The position numbers and the translations under genes were made by a program. From Streptomyces albogriseolus (GTDB lineage Bacteria; Actinomycetota; Actinomycetes; Streptomycetales; Streptomycetaceae), in assembly GCA_014650475.1 (NCBI GenBank), contig BMVA01000012.1:48910-112909 (forward strand): 64,000 nucleotides of DNA, in the 5' to 3' direction. Shown here piece by piece: positions 43,861 through 51,632 of the stretch. The notes under the pieces are model-generated. The model saw nothing but the letters and a program-made list of their open reading frames with translations, made no database searches and was not told the origin of the DNA. Position 1 is the stretch's first letter, and each line of letters begins with the position of its first letter.

Positions 43861-46041
43861 CTACGCGCCTCCGGCCAGCCCGTGTCCGCGCGGCGACGCC
43901 AGCCGTCCGTACAGGTCCGCCGCCTCCCTGAGGTGGCCCAGGCGCTCCAGGCAGTGGGCCTCGTCCTCGCGGGCGGCGAGCGTGTCGGGGTGGTCCGGGC
44001 CGAGGGCTCGTTCCCGGGCGTCGGCCACCCGCCGGTACTCGGCGAGCGCGTGCGCCCAGTCGCCCAGCCAGCCCAGCGCGACGGCGACCTCGCGGCGGCT
44101 GACCAGGGTGTCCGGGTGCTCCGGGCCGAGCACCCGCTCGCGCAGGGCGGCCACCTCCCGGGACTCGGCGAGGGCGTCCGTCCACCGGCCGAGCCGGCCG
44201 AGGCTGACCCCGGCGCCGTGCCGGGCGCGCAGCGTCTCGGGGTGGTGGGGGCCGTGCACCCGGGTGCGGTCCGCGACCAGGCGGCGGTACACGTCGAGGG
44301 CCTGACCGGCGCGCCCGAGACGGCCGAGGCCGACGCCCACCTCGTGCCGGGCGGCGAGCGTGTCGGCGTGGTCGGGACCGAGCACGCGGGTGCGGACCGC
44401 GGCCACGTCGCGGTAGGTGTCCAGGGCCTCCTTCCAGCGGCCCAGGCGGCCGAGGACGTAGGCGGCCTCGCACCGGGTGACGAGGGTGTCGGGGTGCTCG
44501 GGGCCGAGCACCCGGGCGCGCGCCTCGGCCACCTCGCACGCCATGGCGTGGGCGTCCTCCACGCGGCCGAGTCTGCTGAGGCTGAGGGCGAGGTTGTGCC
44601 GGCAGCGCAGGGTGTCGGGGTGGTCGGGGCCCATGGTCCGCTCACGGGCCTCCAGCACCGACAGGTACACACGGTGGGCGTCGGCCGGGCGGCCCAGCCG
44701 GGCGAGGACGTACCCCATCTCCTGACGCGCGGCGAGGGTGTCGGGGTGGTCGGGTCCGAGGACGCGGATACGGGCCTCGGCGACGTTCTTGTAGGCGCGC
44801 AGGGCGTCGGCGGGCCGGCCGGTGCGGCCGAGGGCGAACGCCGCCTCGTAGCGGCTGGCGAGGGTGTCCGGGTGCTCCGGGCCGAGGAGGCGCTCGCGTT
44901 CGGCGGCGATCTCGCCGTGCAGCTCGCCGGCCTCCTCCCAGCGGCCGAGGCGGCCGAGGCGGAGGGCGGCGTGGTGGCGCTCGGCGAGGGCGGTGAGGAC
45001 GGTCGGCGAGGGGGTGGGCCGGGGGTCGTCGGCGGAGGCGGGCGGCGCGGCTCCGCCGACGCGGACGGCGTTCACCCCGCGGCTCCAGGACGGCAGCCGC
45101 TCGGGGCGTCCCGCCGCGTCGGCCGTAGGTCCGGTGGACGGCCCGCGTGCGGGAACCGGGAGCGCCGGACGCCCGGCCGTGCCCGGCGCGGACCGTAACT
45201 CCTCGATGCGTCCGGCCAGTTCGACGGCGCTGTCCGGACGGTCGGCCGGGTCCTTGGCCAGCAGGTCGAGGATGACGCGCTCCAGCCGCTCGGGCAGCTC
45301 CGCGCGGTGGCGGCGCGGCGGCCGGGGCGGGGTGTCGCGGTGGCCGACGAGGACGGCCCAGGGGTCGTCCAGGTCGAACGGCGGCGCCCCGGTGGCGATC
45401 TCGTAGAGCACGCATCCGAAGGAGTACAGGTCGCTGCGCCGGTCGACCTCTCCCCCGGCGATCTGTTCCGGCGACATGTAGTGCGGGGTGCCCATGGCGA
45501 CGCCGGTGCCGGTGAGCCGGGAGGTGAGGCCGATGTCGTGCCCGAGGCGGGCGATGCCGAAGTCGCAGATCTTCACCGTGCCGTCGTCGAGCCGCACGAT
45601 GTTGGCCGGCTTCAGGTCGCGGTGCACGACGCCCTGGCCGTGGGTGTAGGCGAGGGCGGCGGCGACCTGGGCGGCCACCTCCACCACCTCGTCGACGGGC
45701 AGCGGGTGGTGCTTGTTGTCCTCCAGGAGCCGGCTGAGGTCACGGCCCTGGAGCAGCTCCATGACCAGGTGGAGCACGCCCTCCGACTCGCCGAAGTCGT
45801 GCACCACGGTGATCCCGCGGTGCTGAAGCGAGGCCGCCACCCGCGCCTCGCGGCGGAACCGCTCGCGCAGCACCCGCCCGGACGTCGGGTCGCGCTGCGA
45901 GCCGAGCGGGTCGAGGAACTTCACCGCGACCTGCCGGCCGAGCGCCTCGTCGCGCGCCCGCCAGACCTCCCCCATGCCGCCGCGTCCGATGCGGTCCAGC
46001 AGCCGGTACCGGCCGCCGATCAGCCTTGTGCCGTCCCCCAT
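43861..46041 (-). CDS. Ser/Thr protein kinase with eight TPR-like repeats and a TTA codon
   Basis: This 726-residue protein has a complete Hanks-type kinase domain (about 10-280): Gly loop IGRGGMGEV, Lys in VAVKFLD, HRDLKPAN, DFGIARLG and MSPEQ. A Pro-rich linker (285-340) leads to about eight kinesin-light-chain-type TPR repeats of 42 residues (about 345-715), each closing with GPxHPDTL. There is no membrane helix, so it is cytoplasmic and the repeats probably recruit substrates. Leu 282, at the domain junction, is TTA (45198-45196). Expression is thus likely bldA-controlled. ATG 46041 begins MGDGTRLIGGRYRLLDRI. Confidence 0.9.
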   Translation of the reverse strand: MGDGTRLIGGRYRLLDRIGRGGMGEVWRARDEALGRQVAVKFLDPLGSQRDPTSGRVLRERFRREARVAASLQHRGITVVHDFGESEGVLHLVMELLQGRDLSRLLEDNKHHPLPVDEVVEVAAQVAAALAYTHGQGVVHRDLKPANIVRLDDGTVKICDFGIARLGHDIGLTSRLTGTGVAMGTPHYMSPEQIAGGEVDRRSDLYSFGCVLYEIATGAPPFDLDDPWAVLVGHRDTPPRPPRRHRAELPERLERVILDLLAKDPADRPDSAVELAGRIEELRSAPGTAGRPALPVPARGPSTGPTADAAGRPERLPSWSRGVNAVRVGGAAPPASADDPRPTPSPTVLTALAERHHAALRLGRLGRWEEAGELHGEIAAERERLLGPEHPDTLASRYEAAFALGRTGRPADALRAYKNVAEARIRVLGPDHPDTLAARQEMGYVLARLGRPADAHRVYLSVLEARERTMGPDHPDTLRCRHNLALSLSRLGRVEDAHAMACEVAEARARVLGPEHPDTLVTRCEAAYVLGRLGRWKEALDTYRDVAAVRTRVLGPDHADTLAARHEVGVGLGRLGRAGQALDVYRRLVADRTRVHGPHHPETLRARHGAGVSLGRLGRWTDALAESREVAALRERVLGPEHPDTLVSRREVAVALGWLGDWAHALAEYRRVADARERALGPDHPDTLAAREDEAHCLERLGHLREAADLYGRLASPRGHGLAGGA

Positions 46042-46159
46042 GTCCTACGCCGCCCCCGTCGCAGTCCGTCCGGCCTCCCCCTGTCCCGTCCAGTATGGCG
46101 ACAACCCGTCCGCATTCGTACGGGGCCGGGCGGCGGCCGGGGCGGGGCGGAAGGGTGGG

Positions 46160-46531
46160 TCAGTCGAGGGTGTCGAGGAATTCGGTGCAGGCCCGGGCGC
46201 AGGCGCGGCAGGCCTCCGCCGTGCGTTCCGCGCCGGGGTGCCCGTCGAAGACCTGGGCGCTCTCCAGGCACACCTGACGGCACCACTCGACCTGCATCCG
46301 GATGGTGGCCTCGTCGGCCTGGTTCTGCTCGGACAGCACCCGGCAGGTCGCGTCGCAGACCTCCGCGCACATGATGCCCTTGCGTCGTACGAGTTCCTGG
46401 TTCTCGGCGCCGTCGGGGTCCACGAGGCCGGCCCGGCTCGCGCAGGCCCGGGCGCACTCGGTGCAGGCCTGGGCGCAGGCGAACCGGTCCTCGAGGAACC
46501 GGAACAGCTCCTCCTGCGATGTCGTCGTCAC
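46160..46531 (-). CDS. Cys-rich four-helix (DUF326-like, copper-binding type) protein
   Basis: This 123-residue cytoplasmic-looking protein is packed with Cys: CAQACTECARAC, CAEVCDATC, CRQVC and CRACARAC. These match the four-helix-bundle copper-binding/DUF326 family, whose members store copper or bind other soft metals. GTG 46531 begins MTTTSQEELFRFLED; no start has a strong ribosome site, and an earlier GTG about 16 codons upstream is possible. It is divergent from the DUF6479 gene and its candidate promoter. Confidence 0.78.
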   Translation of the reverse strand: MTTTSQEELFRFLEDRFACAQACTECARACASRAGLVDPDGAENQELVRRKGIMCAEVCDATCRVLSEQNQADEATIRMQVEWCRQVCLESAQVFDGHPGAERTAEACRACARACTEFLDTLD

Positions 46532-46587
46532 ACCGCGCGGGTTGCCGATGTGCGGGGCGTCAAACCGTCGGACGTCGAACACGGTCT

Positions 46588-46612
46588 GGTTCGGGGCGGG
46601 GTCCCGGGGTAC
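46588..46612 (+). promoter_or_regulatory. candidate SigB-class promoter of the DUF6479 gene
   Basis: GGTT (46588-46591), 15 bases, then GGGTAC (46607-46612), an exact fit to the SigB-group pattern. It is so close to the start codon that the transcript would be almost leaderless. Confidence 0.4.
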
Positions 46613-46625
46613 CCGCGAGGACATG

Positions 46626-46997
46626 ATGAACGCGATGGAGACAGCCGACCTGGCGGCGGGACGCGGTGCCATGGGCGCCGGTCTGGTGGTGGCCGGGATC
46701 GTGGTCCTGGCGCTGCTGATCGGCATGTTCCTGTTCGGCAGCCGCAGGGTGCGCGCCAACGACTCGCGCCGGCCGCGGCCCGAGGAGCAGCCCCGGATGC
46801 CCGAGGGCGGTCCGGTCCGTGAGGTGCGGGAGCACCGGGAGCCGGAGGAGATGCCCCGGACCGACGAGCGGCTGACCCCGCACGAGCTGAAGGGCCACGG
46901 CAACGCCGGCACCCGCACCGGCGCCGGTGAGGGGCGTCCCCGCTGGCACGAGGGCGGCAGCGGAGGCTTCGGCAGCGGCGGGCCCGGCGCCCACTGA
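46626..46997 (+). CDS. DUF6479-like single-pass membrane protein
   Basis: This 123-residue protein has a short N-terminus, one membrane helix (about 15-38; AGLVVAGIVVLALLIGMFLF) and a long, charged, Pro/Gly-rich cytoplasmic or external tail ending in GGFGSGGPGAH. It fits DUF6479, a Streptomyces family of unknown function. ATG 46626 has GAGG five bases upstream; ATG 46623 adds one residue. It ends next to a 23-base hairpin. Confidence 0.7.
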   Translation: MNAMETADLAAGRGAMGAGLVVAGIVVLALLIGMFLFGSRRVRANDSRRPRPEEQPRMPEGGPVREVREHREPEEMPRTDERLTPHELKGHGNAGTRTGAGEGRPRWHEGGSGGFGSGGPGAH

Positions 46998-47000
46998 CCC

Positions 47001-47050
47001 ACGGCAACGACGACGGCCCCGGCATCCGCCGGGGCCGTCGTCGTTGCCGT
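47001..47050. terminator. very long perfect terminator hairpin
   Basis: A 23-base perfect stem (47001-47023 with 47028-47050; arms begin ACGGCAACGA and end TCGTTGCCGT) and a four-base loop ATCC. It lies between the converging DUF6479 gene and the Nudix fragment and should stop transcription both ways. Confidence 0.92.
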
Positions 47051-47051
47051 G

Positions 47052-47270
47052 TCAGCCGGTCCCGTTCGGGACGAAGCCGAGGCCGACCGGGATGGCCGGA
47101 GCGCCCGCCCTGCGCACCTCTGCCAGCAGGTCCGGCAGTTGCGGCGGCCACAAGACGAGGCCGGTCCACCCGGTCTCCTCCCGCGCCTCCCGCCCGGCGG
47201 CCTCCAGCGGTGACTCGCCCGGTTCCGGGTCCAGCACCGCGACGCGTGCTGCTCGTCCGGGTCTGCGCAT
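47052..47270 (-). pseudogene. truncated Nudix hydrolase remnant
   Basis: Only about 72 codons remain from ATG 47270 (an earlier GTG reaches 47384). The Nudix helix AAGREAREETGW is recognisable with its REx2EE core, but the preceding strands and the Gly that opens the Nudix box are missing, as is the rest of the roughly 150-residue fold. It is probably a decayed fragment, though a very short functional protein cannot be excluded. Confidence 0.55.
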
Positions 47271-47413
47271 CGGATCACCCTGACAGTGCCTCGGGGCACT
47301 GTCATACGCGTTTCGGGACGTGAGGCGGGTCACAGCTGTTCGCTGCATCGTTTCCCCCTCCCCAGTGCCTTCTTCCAGGTGCAAGGGCTTGTACGGACAC
47401 GGGGCGGTAAGGG

Positions 47414-47920
47414 ATGCAGCGGTTTCGGGCCGACGGCTTCGACGAGTTCGTGGCCGCCCGCTGGTCGGCGCTGCTGCATGTCGCGCGTCTGCTCACCGGC
47501 GGCGACCGCCAGCGCGCCGAGGACCTGGTGCAGGAGTCCCTGGTGAAGCTGTGGTTCGCCTGGCCGAAGGTCGCCGAGCAGGCGCCGGAGGCGTACGTCC
47601 GTCAGGTGCTGGTGCGGCTGGCCGCCCGCTCGGCCCGGCGGCGCTGGTGGGGCGAACGCCCCGTGGGCGAACTCCCCGACCGGCCAGGACCGGGCGACGT
47701 GTCCGCGGCCGTCGCCGAACGCTCGCGCCTCGAATCGGCCCTGGCCCTGCTGACGCCCCGGCAACGGGCGGCCGTGGTGCTGCGGTACTACGAGGACCTG
47801 CCCGAGGGCCAGGTGGCGCAGGCGCTCGGCTGCCCCGTGGGCACGGCCCGCTCCCACGCGTCGCGCGGTGTGGCGCGGCTGCGGGAGATCCTGTCCGACT
47901 CCGCCCGGCCCGTGAAGTGA
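47414..47920 (+). CDS. ECF sigma factor, SigE70-like small group
   Basis: This 168-residue ECF sigma factor has region 2 (about 10-75; ARLLTGGDRQRAEDLVQESLVKLW) and region 4 (about 100-160; LALLTPRQRAAVVLRYYEDL, GCPVGTARSHASRGVARLR). It fits the actinobacterial SigE70 family of small ECF factors. The next gene, 11 bases on, encodes a protein with one membrane segment that is the likely anti-sigma factor. ATG 47414 begins MQRFRADGFDEF. Confidence 0.88.
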   Translation: MQRFRADGFDEFVAARWSALLHVARLLTGGDRQRAEDLVQESLVKLWFAWPKVAEQAPEAYVRQVLVRLAARSARRRWWGERPVGELPDRPGPGDVSAAVAERSRLESALALLTPRQRAAVVLRYYEDLPEGQVAQALGCPVGTARSHASRGVARLREILSDSARPVK

Positions 47921-47931
47921 GGGGAGCAGCG

Positions 47932-48423
47932 ATGGACGACTTCGAGCGCGAGCTGACACGCATGATGCGCGAAGGCCGGGCGCACACCCCCTTCGACCCC
48001 GGGCGCCGCGCACGCCTGTACGAGGGCATCCGGGCCCGCCGCCGGACACGGGTGCTGGTGCGGGCGGGCGGTTCCGCCCTCGCGGTGGCCGGGCTGAGCG
48101 TCGGTCTGGCCTTCCTGCCGCACCTCGGCTCCGGCCCCGCGCCGGCCGACCTGCCGCTGCCCGCGACCGGGTCGACGGCTCCCCCGCGCTCCGGTGGACC
48201 CACCGGGCCCGCGTCCGGCACCGCGGAGCCGAGCACGTCGGCGCCGCCGACCCGGGGTACCGGGGCCGGTACGCCGGGCGACACCCCCCCGGGGACGACC
48301 GAACCGGCCACGACGGCCCCCGGCTCGACGCCCTCGGGACCCGTGTCCCCGCCGGCGACGGAGCCGGGAACCTCCGGGCCCAGCCCCGGCAGCACCCCGA
48401 CCTACCCGCCGCCGAGCGGGTGA
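47932..48423 (+). CDS. putative membrane anti-sigma factor
   Basis: This 163-residue protein has a cytoplasmic N-terminus (MDDFERELTRMMREGRAHTPF), a basic stop, one membrane helix (about 42-62; GSALAVAGLSVGLAFLPHLG) and an extracytoplasmic Pro/Thr/Ser/Gly-rich tail of about 100 residues. The layout matches anti-sigma factors paired with ECF genes; there is no zinc HxxxCxxC motif. GGGGAGCAG precedes ATG 47932. The pair (47414, 47932) looks like an operon. Confidence 0.72.
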   Translation: MDDFERELTRMMREGRAHTPFDPGRRARLYEGIRARRRTRVLVRAGGSALAVAGLSVGLAFLPHLGSGPAPADLPLPATGSTAPPRSGGPTGPASGTAEPSTSAPPTRGTGAGTPGDTPPGTTEPATTAPGSTPSGPVSPPATEPGTSGPSPGSTPTYPPPSG

Positions 48424-48504
48424 CGCCGCACGGGCGGCCGTAGGCCCGGCCCGGCTCTCCGCACCCCTCCGCCTGCCGCACCCCGGGCCACCCGACGGGC
48501 GTAC

Positions 48505-48522
48505 TTGGCATGCCCATACCAA
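48505..48522. promoter_or_regulatory. imperfect palindrome upstream of glycosyltransferase operon
   Basis: TTGGCATGCCCATACCAA; the arms TTGGCATG and CATACCAA match at seven of eight positions. It lies 49 bases before ATG 48571 in a somewhat lower-G+C patch, so it may be an operator or promoter element. Confidence 0.35.
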
Positions 48523-48570
48523 TCCCACCGTCCCCTCGACCCCAGGCGTACGCCGGAAAAGGACCCCGTC

Positions 48571-49821
48571 ATGAGAACCGTCCGGCGGCCCGCACCGCCC
48601 CTCGAGCCCGTGCTCCCCCACCCCGAGCCCGTCCTGGAGGTGGTCGTGCCCGTGCACAACGAGGAGCACGACCTCGAACCCTGTGTCCGGCGGCTGCACG
48701 CCCACCTCGCGGAGACCTTCCCCTACCCGTTCCGGATCACCGTCGCCGACAACGCCAGCACCGACCGGACCCCGTGGATCGCCGCCCGCCTGGCCGGGGA
48801 ACTCCCCGGCACCCAGTGGGTGCGGCTGGAGCAGAAGGGACGCGGACGCGCCCTGCACACCGCCTGGTCCCGCTCCCCCGCCCCGGTGCTGGCGTATCTC
48901 GACGTGGACCTGTCCACCGACCTCGCGGCGCTGCTGCCGCTGGTCGCCCCGCTGATCTCCGGCCACTCGGACCTCGCGATCGGCACGCGTCTCGCCCGTG
49001 GCTCACGGGTGGTGCGCGGGCCGAAGCGGGAGATCGTCTCCCGCTGCTACAACGGGCTGCTGCGCGGCACGCTCTCGGTGGGGTTCACCGACGCGCAGTG
49101 CGGTTTCAAGGCGGTCCGGCGGGAGGTGGCCGAGCGGCTGCTGCCGCTGGTGGAGGACCGGGAGTGGTTCTTCGACACGGAGCTGCTGGTGATCGCCGAG
49201 CGGGCCGGGCTGCGCATCCACGAGGTGCCGGTGGACTGGGTGGACGACCCCGACAGCCGGGTGGACCTCCTCCCCACGGCACTCGCGGACCTGCGCGGCA
49301 TGGCCCGGCTGGGGCGGGCGCTGGCGCGCGGCCGGCTGCCGCTGGCCGCGCTGGGCGGCGCCGGGACGACGGCCGGCGCCGCCGCGGTCCCGCCGCCCGG
49401 CCGGCTCGCGCAGCTGCTCCGCTTCGCCGCCGTGGGGGCCGCCGGCACGCTGCTGCACCTCGCCCTGTACGTGCTGCTGCGGCCGGCCGCCGGGGCCCAG
49501 GCGGGCAACGCGCTCGCCCTGCTCCTGTGCACCGTCCTCAACACCGCCGCCAACCGGCGTTTCACCTTCGGCGTGCGCGGACGCGCGGGGCTGCCGGCCC
49601 ACCATCTCGGCGGCCTCCTGGCCCTGCCGGCCGGTCTCGCCCTCACCGGCGGTGCGCTGGCCGTCCTGCGCCACACGGCCCCGGGCGCCGGTCCCGGAAC
49701 CGAGCTGCCGGTGCTGGTCGCCGCGAACCTCGCCGCCGCCCTGCTCCGCTTCCACCTGCTGCGCGCCTGGATGCTCCCCGGCCGCGGCTCCCGCCGTACG
49801 ACAGGGACCTCCGCCTCATGA
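48571..49821 (+). CDS. family-2 glycosyltransferase fused to GtrA-like domain
   Basis: This 416-residue protein has an N-terminal GT-A domain (about 20-250) of the dolichol-phosphate-mannose-synthase type: VPVHNEEHDLEP, NASTDRTPW and the DxD-like DVDLSTD. QCGFKAVRR is a family signature. A C-terminal GtrA-like domain (about 285-400) with four membrane segments follows. Such proteins make polyprenyl-phosphate sugars or flip them. Its stop overlaps the next start as ATGA, so the two are coupled. ATG 48571 has AGGA upstream. Confidence 0.88.
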   Translation: MRTVRRPAPPLEPVLPHPEPVLEVVVPVHNEEHDLEPCVRRLHAHLAETFPYPFRITVADNASTDRTPWIAARLAGELPGTQWVRLEQKGRGRALHTAWSRSPAPVLAYLDVDLSTDLAALLPLVAPLISGHSDLAIGTRLARGSRVVRGPKREIVSRCYNGLLRGTLSVGFTDAQCGFKAVRREVAERLLPLVEDREWFFDTELLVIAERAGLRIHEVPVDWVDDPDSRVDLLPTALADLRGMARLGRALARGRLPLAALGGAGTTAGAAAVPPPGRLAQLLRFAAVGAAGTLLHLALYVLLRPAAGAQAGNALALLLCTVLNTAANRRFTFGVRGRAGLPAHHLGGLLALPAGLALTGGALAVLRHTAPGAGPGTELPVLVAANLAAALLRFHLLRAWMLPGRGSRRTTGTSAS

Positions 49822-51083
49822 GCAGCACGACGACCCGCCTCCCCGGACCGGGGGCGGCCCCCTCCGCCGCGCCGTCCGAGCCCGCGCCCGGTCCGCGTGA
49901 GCGGCTGCGCCGCCTCGCCGCCCGCCTCGGACCCGTGCTCGCCGTGTACGGCGTGCTCAAGCTGGCGGGCTTCACCGTGTTCCTGGCGCTGTTGGACACG
50001 GCCGGCGACTTCCGGGAGAAGCACCCCCGGTTCGGCGGCGGCGCGCACCCGTGGGACGTGCTGGGGAGCTGGGACGGCTGGTGGTACCAGCAGATCGCCC
50101 TGCACGGTTACGACCCCGCCCTGGAGCCGGTCCCCGGGGCGACCGGGCTGATCACGCTGGAGGGCAACTCGGCGGCGTTCTTCCCGCTGTACCCGGCGCT
50201 GATGCGGCTGGTCTCGGAGGTCACCGGGCTCGGCCCGTACGGCGCCGGAATGGCCGTGTCCGTGGTGTGCTCGTTCGTCGCCGCGCTCGGCATCCACGCC
50301 GTGACGGCGCGGCTGGGCGGGCGCCGGGCCGGGCTGGTCGCCGTCGGCCTGTGGGCGGTGTGGCCGGGGTCCGGCACGGAGTGGGCGGTGTACTCCGAGT
50401 CGCTGTACACGGCGCTGGCCGCCTGGGCGTGCTGGGCCGTGACGACCCGCCGCTGGGCGGCCGCCGGTGTGCTGGTCCTCGCCGCCGGGCTGACCCGGCC
50501 GACGGCGGTCGCCCTGGTCGCGGCGCTCGCCGTCGCGGGCCTGGTCGCGGTGGTCCGGCGGCGGGAGGACTGGCGGCAGCCGCTCGCCGCCGTGGCGGTC
50601 GCCCCGCTGGGCGTGGCCGGCTATCTGGCCTGGGTGGGGTACCGGATGGGCGACTGGGGCGGGTACACCACGCTCCAGGAGGGCGCCTGGGGCCACACCT
50701 TCGACTACGGCCGGCACAGCCTCGACGTGCTGACCTCCGTGCCGGTGGGCCACTTCGACTACCTGTTCGCCATGCCGATGGAGGACACGATCGGCGTCGG
50801 GGTGGTGCTGCTGGTGCCGGTGCTGACCGTGCTGCTGGTGCGGCTGCGGCCGCCGTCCGTGCTGGTGGTGTACACGGTGCTGTCGTACCTGACGGTGATG
50901 GGCACGCAGCAGTACTTCGGCAATGTCTCGCGCTATCTGCTGCCGCTGTTCCCGCTGTTCGTGCCGCTCGCCGTGGCCATGCGGCGGCTGAGCGGGCCCG
51001 TGCTGACCGCGGTGCTGGGCACGGCGGCGGTGGCGTCCGGGTCGTACGCCGGGTACGTGCTGTTCGAGCTGGGCGTGCCGTAG
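49818..51083 (+). CDS. membrane mannosyltransferase-like (GT-C/PIG-V type) protein
   Basis: This 421-residue protein has about ten membrane segments and an extracytoplasmic acidic loop after the first helix (LGSWDGWWYQQIALHGY) that is typical of GT-C polyprenyl-sugar-using enzymes. GNVSRYLLPLFPLF near the end is another family-like stretch. The upstream partner probably supplies the polyprenyl-phosphate sugar; the acceptor, a protein or wall glycan, is unknown. Its ATG overlaps the previous stop by four bases. Confidence 0.83.
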   Translation: MSSTTTRLPGPGAAPSAAPSEPAPGPRERLRRLAARLGPVLAVYGVLKLAGFTVFLALLDTAGDFREKHPRFGGGAHPWDVLGSWDGWWYQQIALHGYDPALEPVPGATGLITLEGNSAAFFPLYPALMRLVSEVTGLGPYGAGMAVSVVCSFVAALGIHAVTARLGGRRAGLVAVGLWAVWPGSGTEWAVYSESLYTALAAWACWAVTTRRWAAAGVLVLAAGLTRPTAVALVAALAVAGLVAVVRRREDWRQPLAAVAVAPLGVAGYLAWVGYRMGDWGGYTTLQEGAWGHTFDYGRHSLDVLTSVPVGHFDYLFAMPMEDTIGVGVVLLVPVLTVLLVRLRPPSVLVVYTVLSYLTVMGTQQYFGNVSRYLLPLFPLFVPLAVAMRRLSGPVLTAVLGTAAVASGSYAGYVLFELGVP

Positions 51084-51170
51084 GCCCGGTGGCGGGGCGG
51101 GCCGTTCGCCGCCGGGTGGACGGCGGCCCCGCGCAGTACGCTGAGCACAGTCGGCCACCGGGAGCCTTCG

Positions 51171-51557
51171 ATGGGGAAGCGCGGGAAGCACGCACGTCGA
51201 TCCGTCGCCGCCGCGACCGAGTTGTGCGACCTCTGCGCGAGAACGTTCCCTGCTCAGGAGGCGGTGCGCGGTCATGTGGCCGACTCCTCGGCCGTGCATC
51301 CCGACGACCCGCTGCACGACGGTCTGCGCCGCGTCACCGCGTGCTGCGAGGCCCACCTGGAGCTGGTCCGCGCCGCCTACCGGCAGCGGCCCTTCGTCCA
51401 GGAGGAGCTCTGGGCGGGCAAGATCAGCCGCGTCCTGACGTCCCGCCGCCCGGTCCTCGCCCTGAGGGAACTGGCCTGCCGTACCGGGCTGGACGAGCCC
51501 GACATCCGCAGGGCCATCGCCTGGCACAACGAGCGGCGGCGGCGCATGGACGCCTGA
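51171..51557 (+). CDS. small Cys/His protein with zinc-finger-like N-terminus
   Basis: This 128-residue basic protein has an N-terminal ELCDLCARTFP followed by HV, HP and CCEAH, a Cys/His pattern that could bind zinc. A helical second half ends ELACRTGLDEPDIRRAIAWHNERRRR, which resembles a small DNA-binding helix pair. I do not know the family. ATG 51171 begins MGKRGKHARRSVAAA. It ends at a strong hairpin. Confidence 0.6.
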   Translation: MGKRGKHARRSVAAATELCDLCARTFPAQEAVRGHVADSSAVHPDDPLHDGLRRVTACCEAHLELVRAAYRQRPFVQEELWAGKISRVLTSRRPVLALRELACRTGLDEPDIRRAIAWHNERRRRMDA

Positions 51558-51573
51558 CGGCCCGCGCACAGGA

Positions 51574-51613
51574 CCGCGGCCCCGGCCGGACAGATGTCCG
51601 GCCGGGGCCGCGG
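51574..51613. terminator. bidirectional terminator
   Basis: A 19-base perfect inverted repeat (arms CCGCGGCCCCGGCCGGACA and its complement) with almost no loop, between the converging Cys/His and CNNM genes. The innermost pairs will be open. Confidence 0.88.
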
Positions 51614-51632
51614 GGTGCCGGCGGAACGGGCG

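Noticed and set aside
48242-48262. GGGTAC inside the anti-sigma gene as a SigB promoter
   Set aside because: It lies in the coding, Pro/Thr-rich region and no gene starts just downstream; a chance occurrence of a loose motif.
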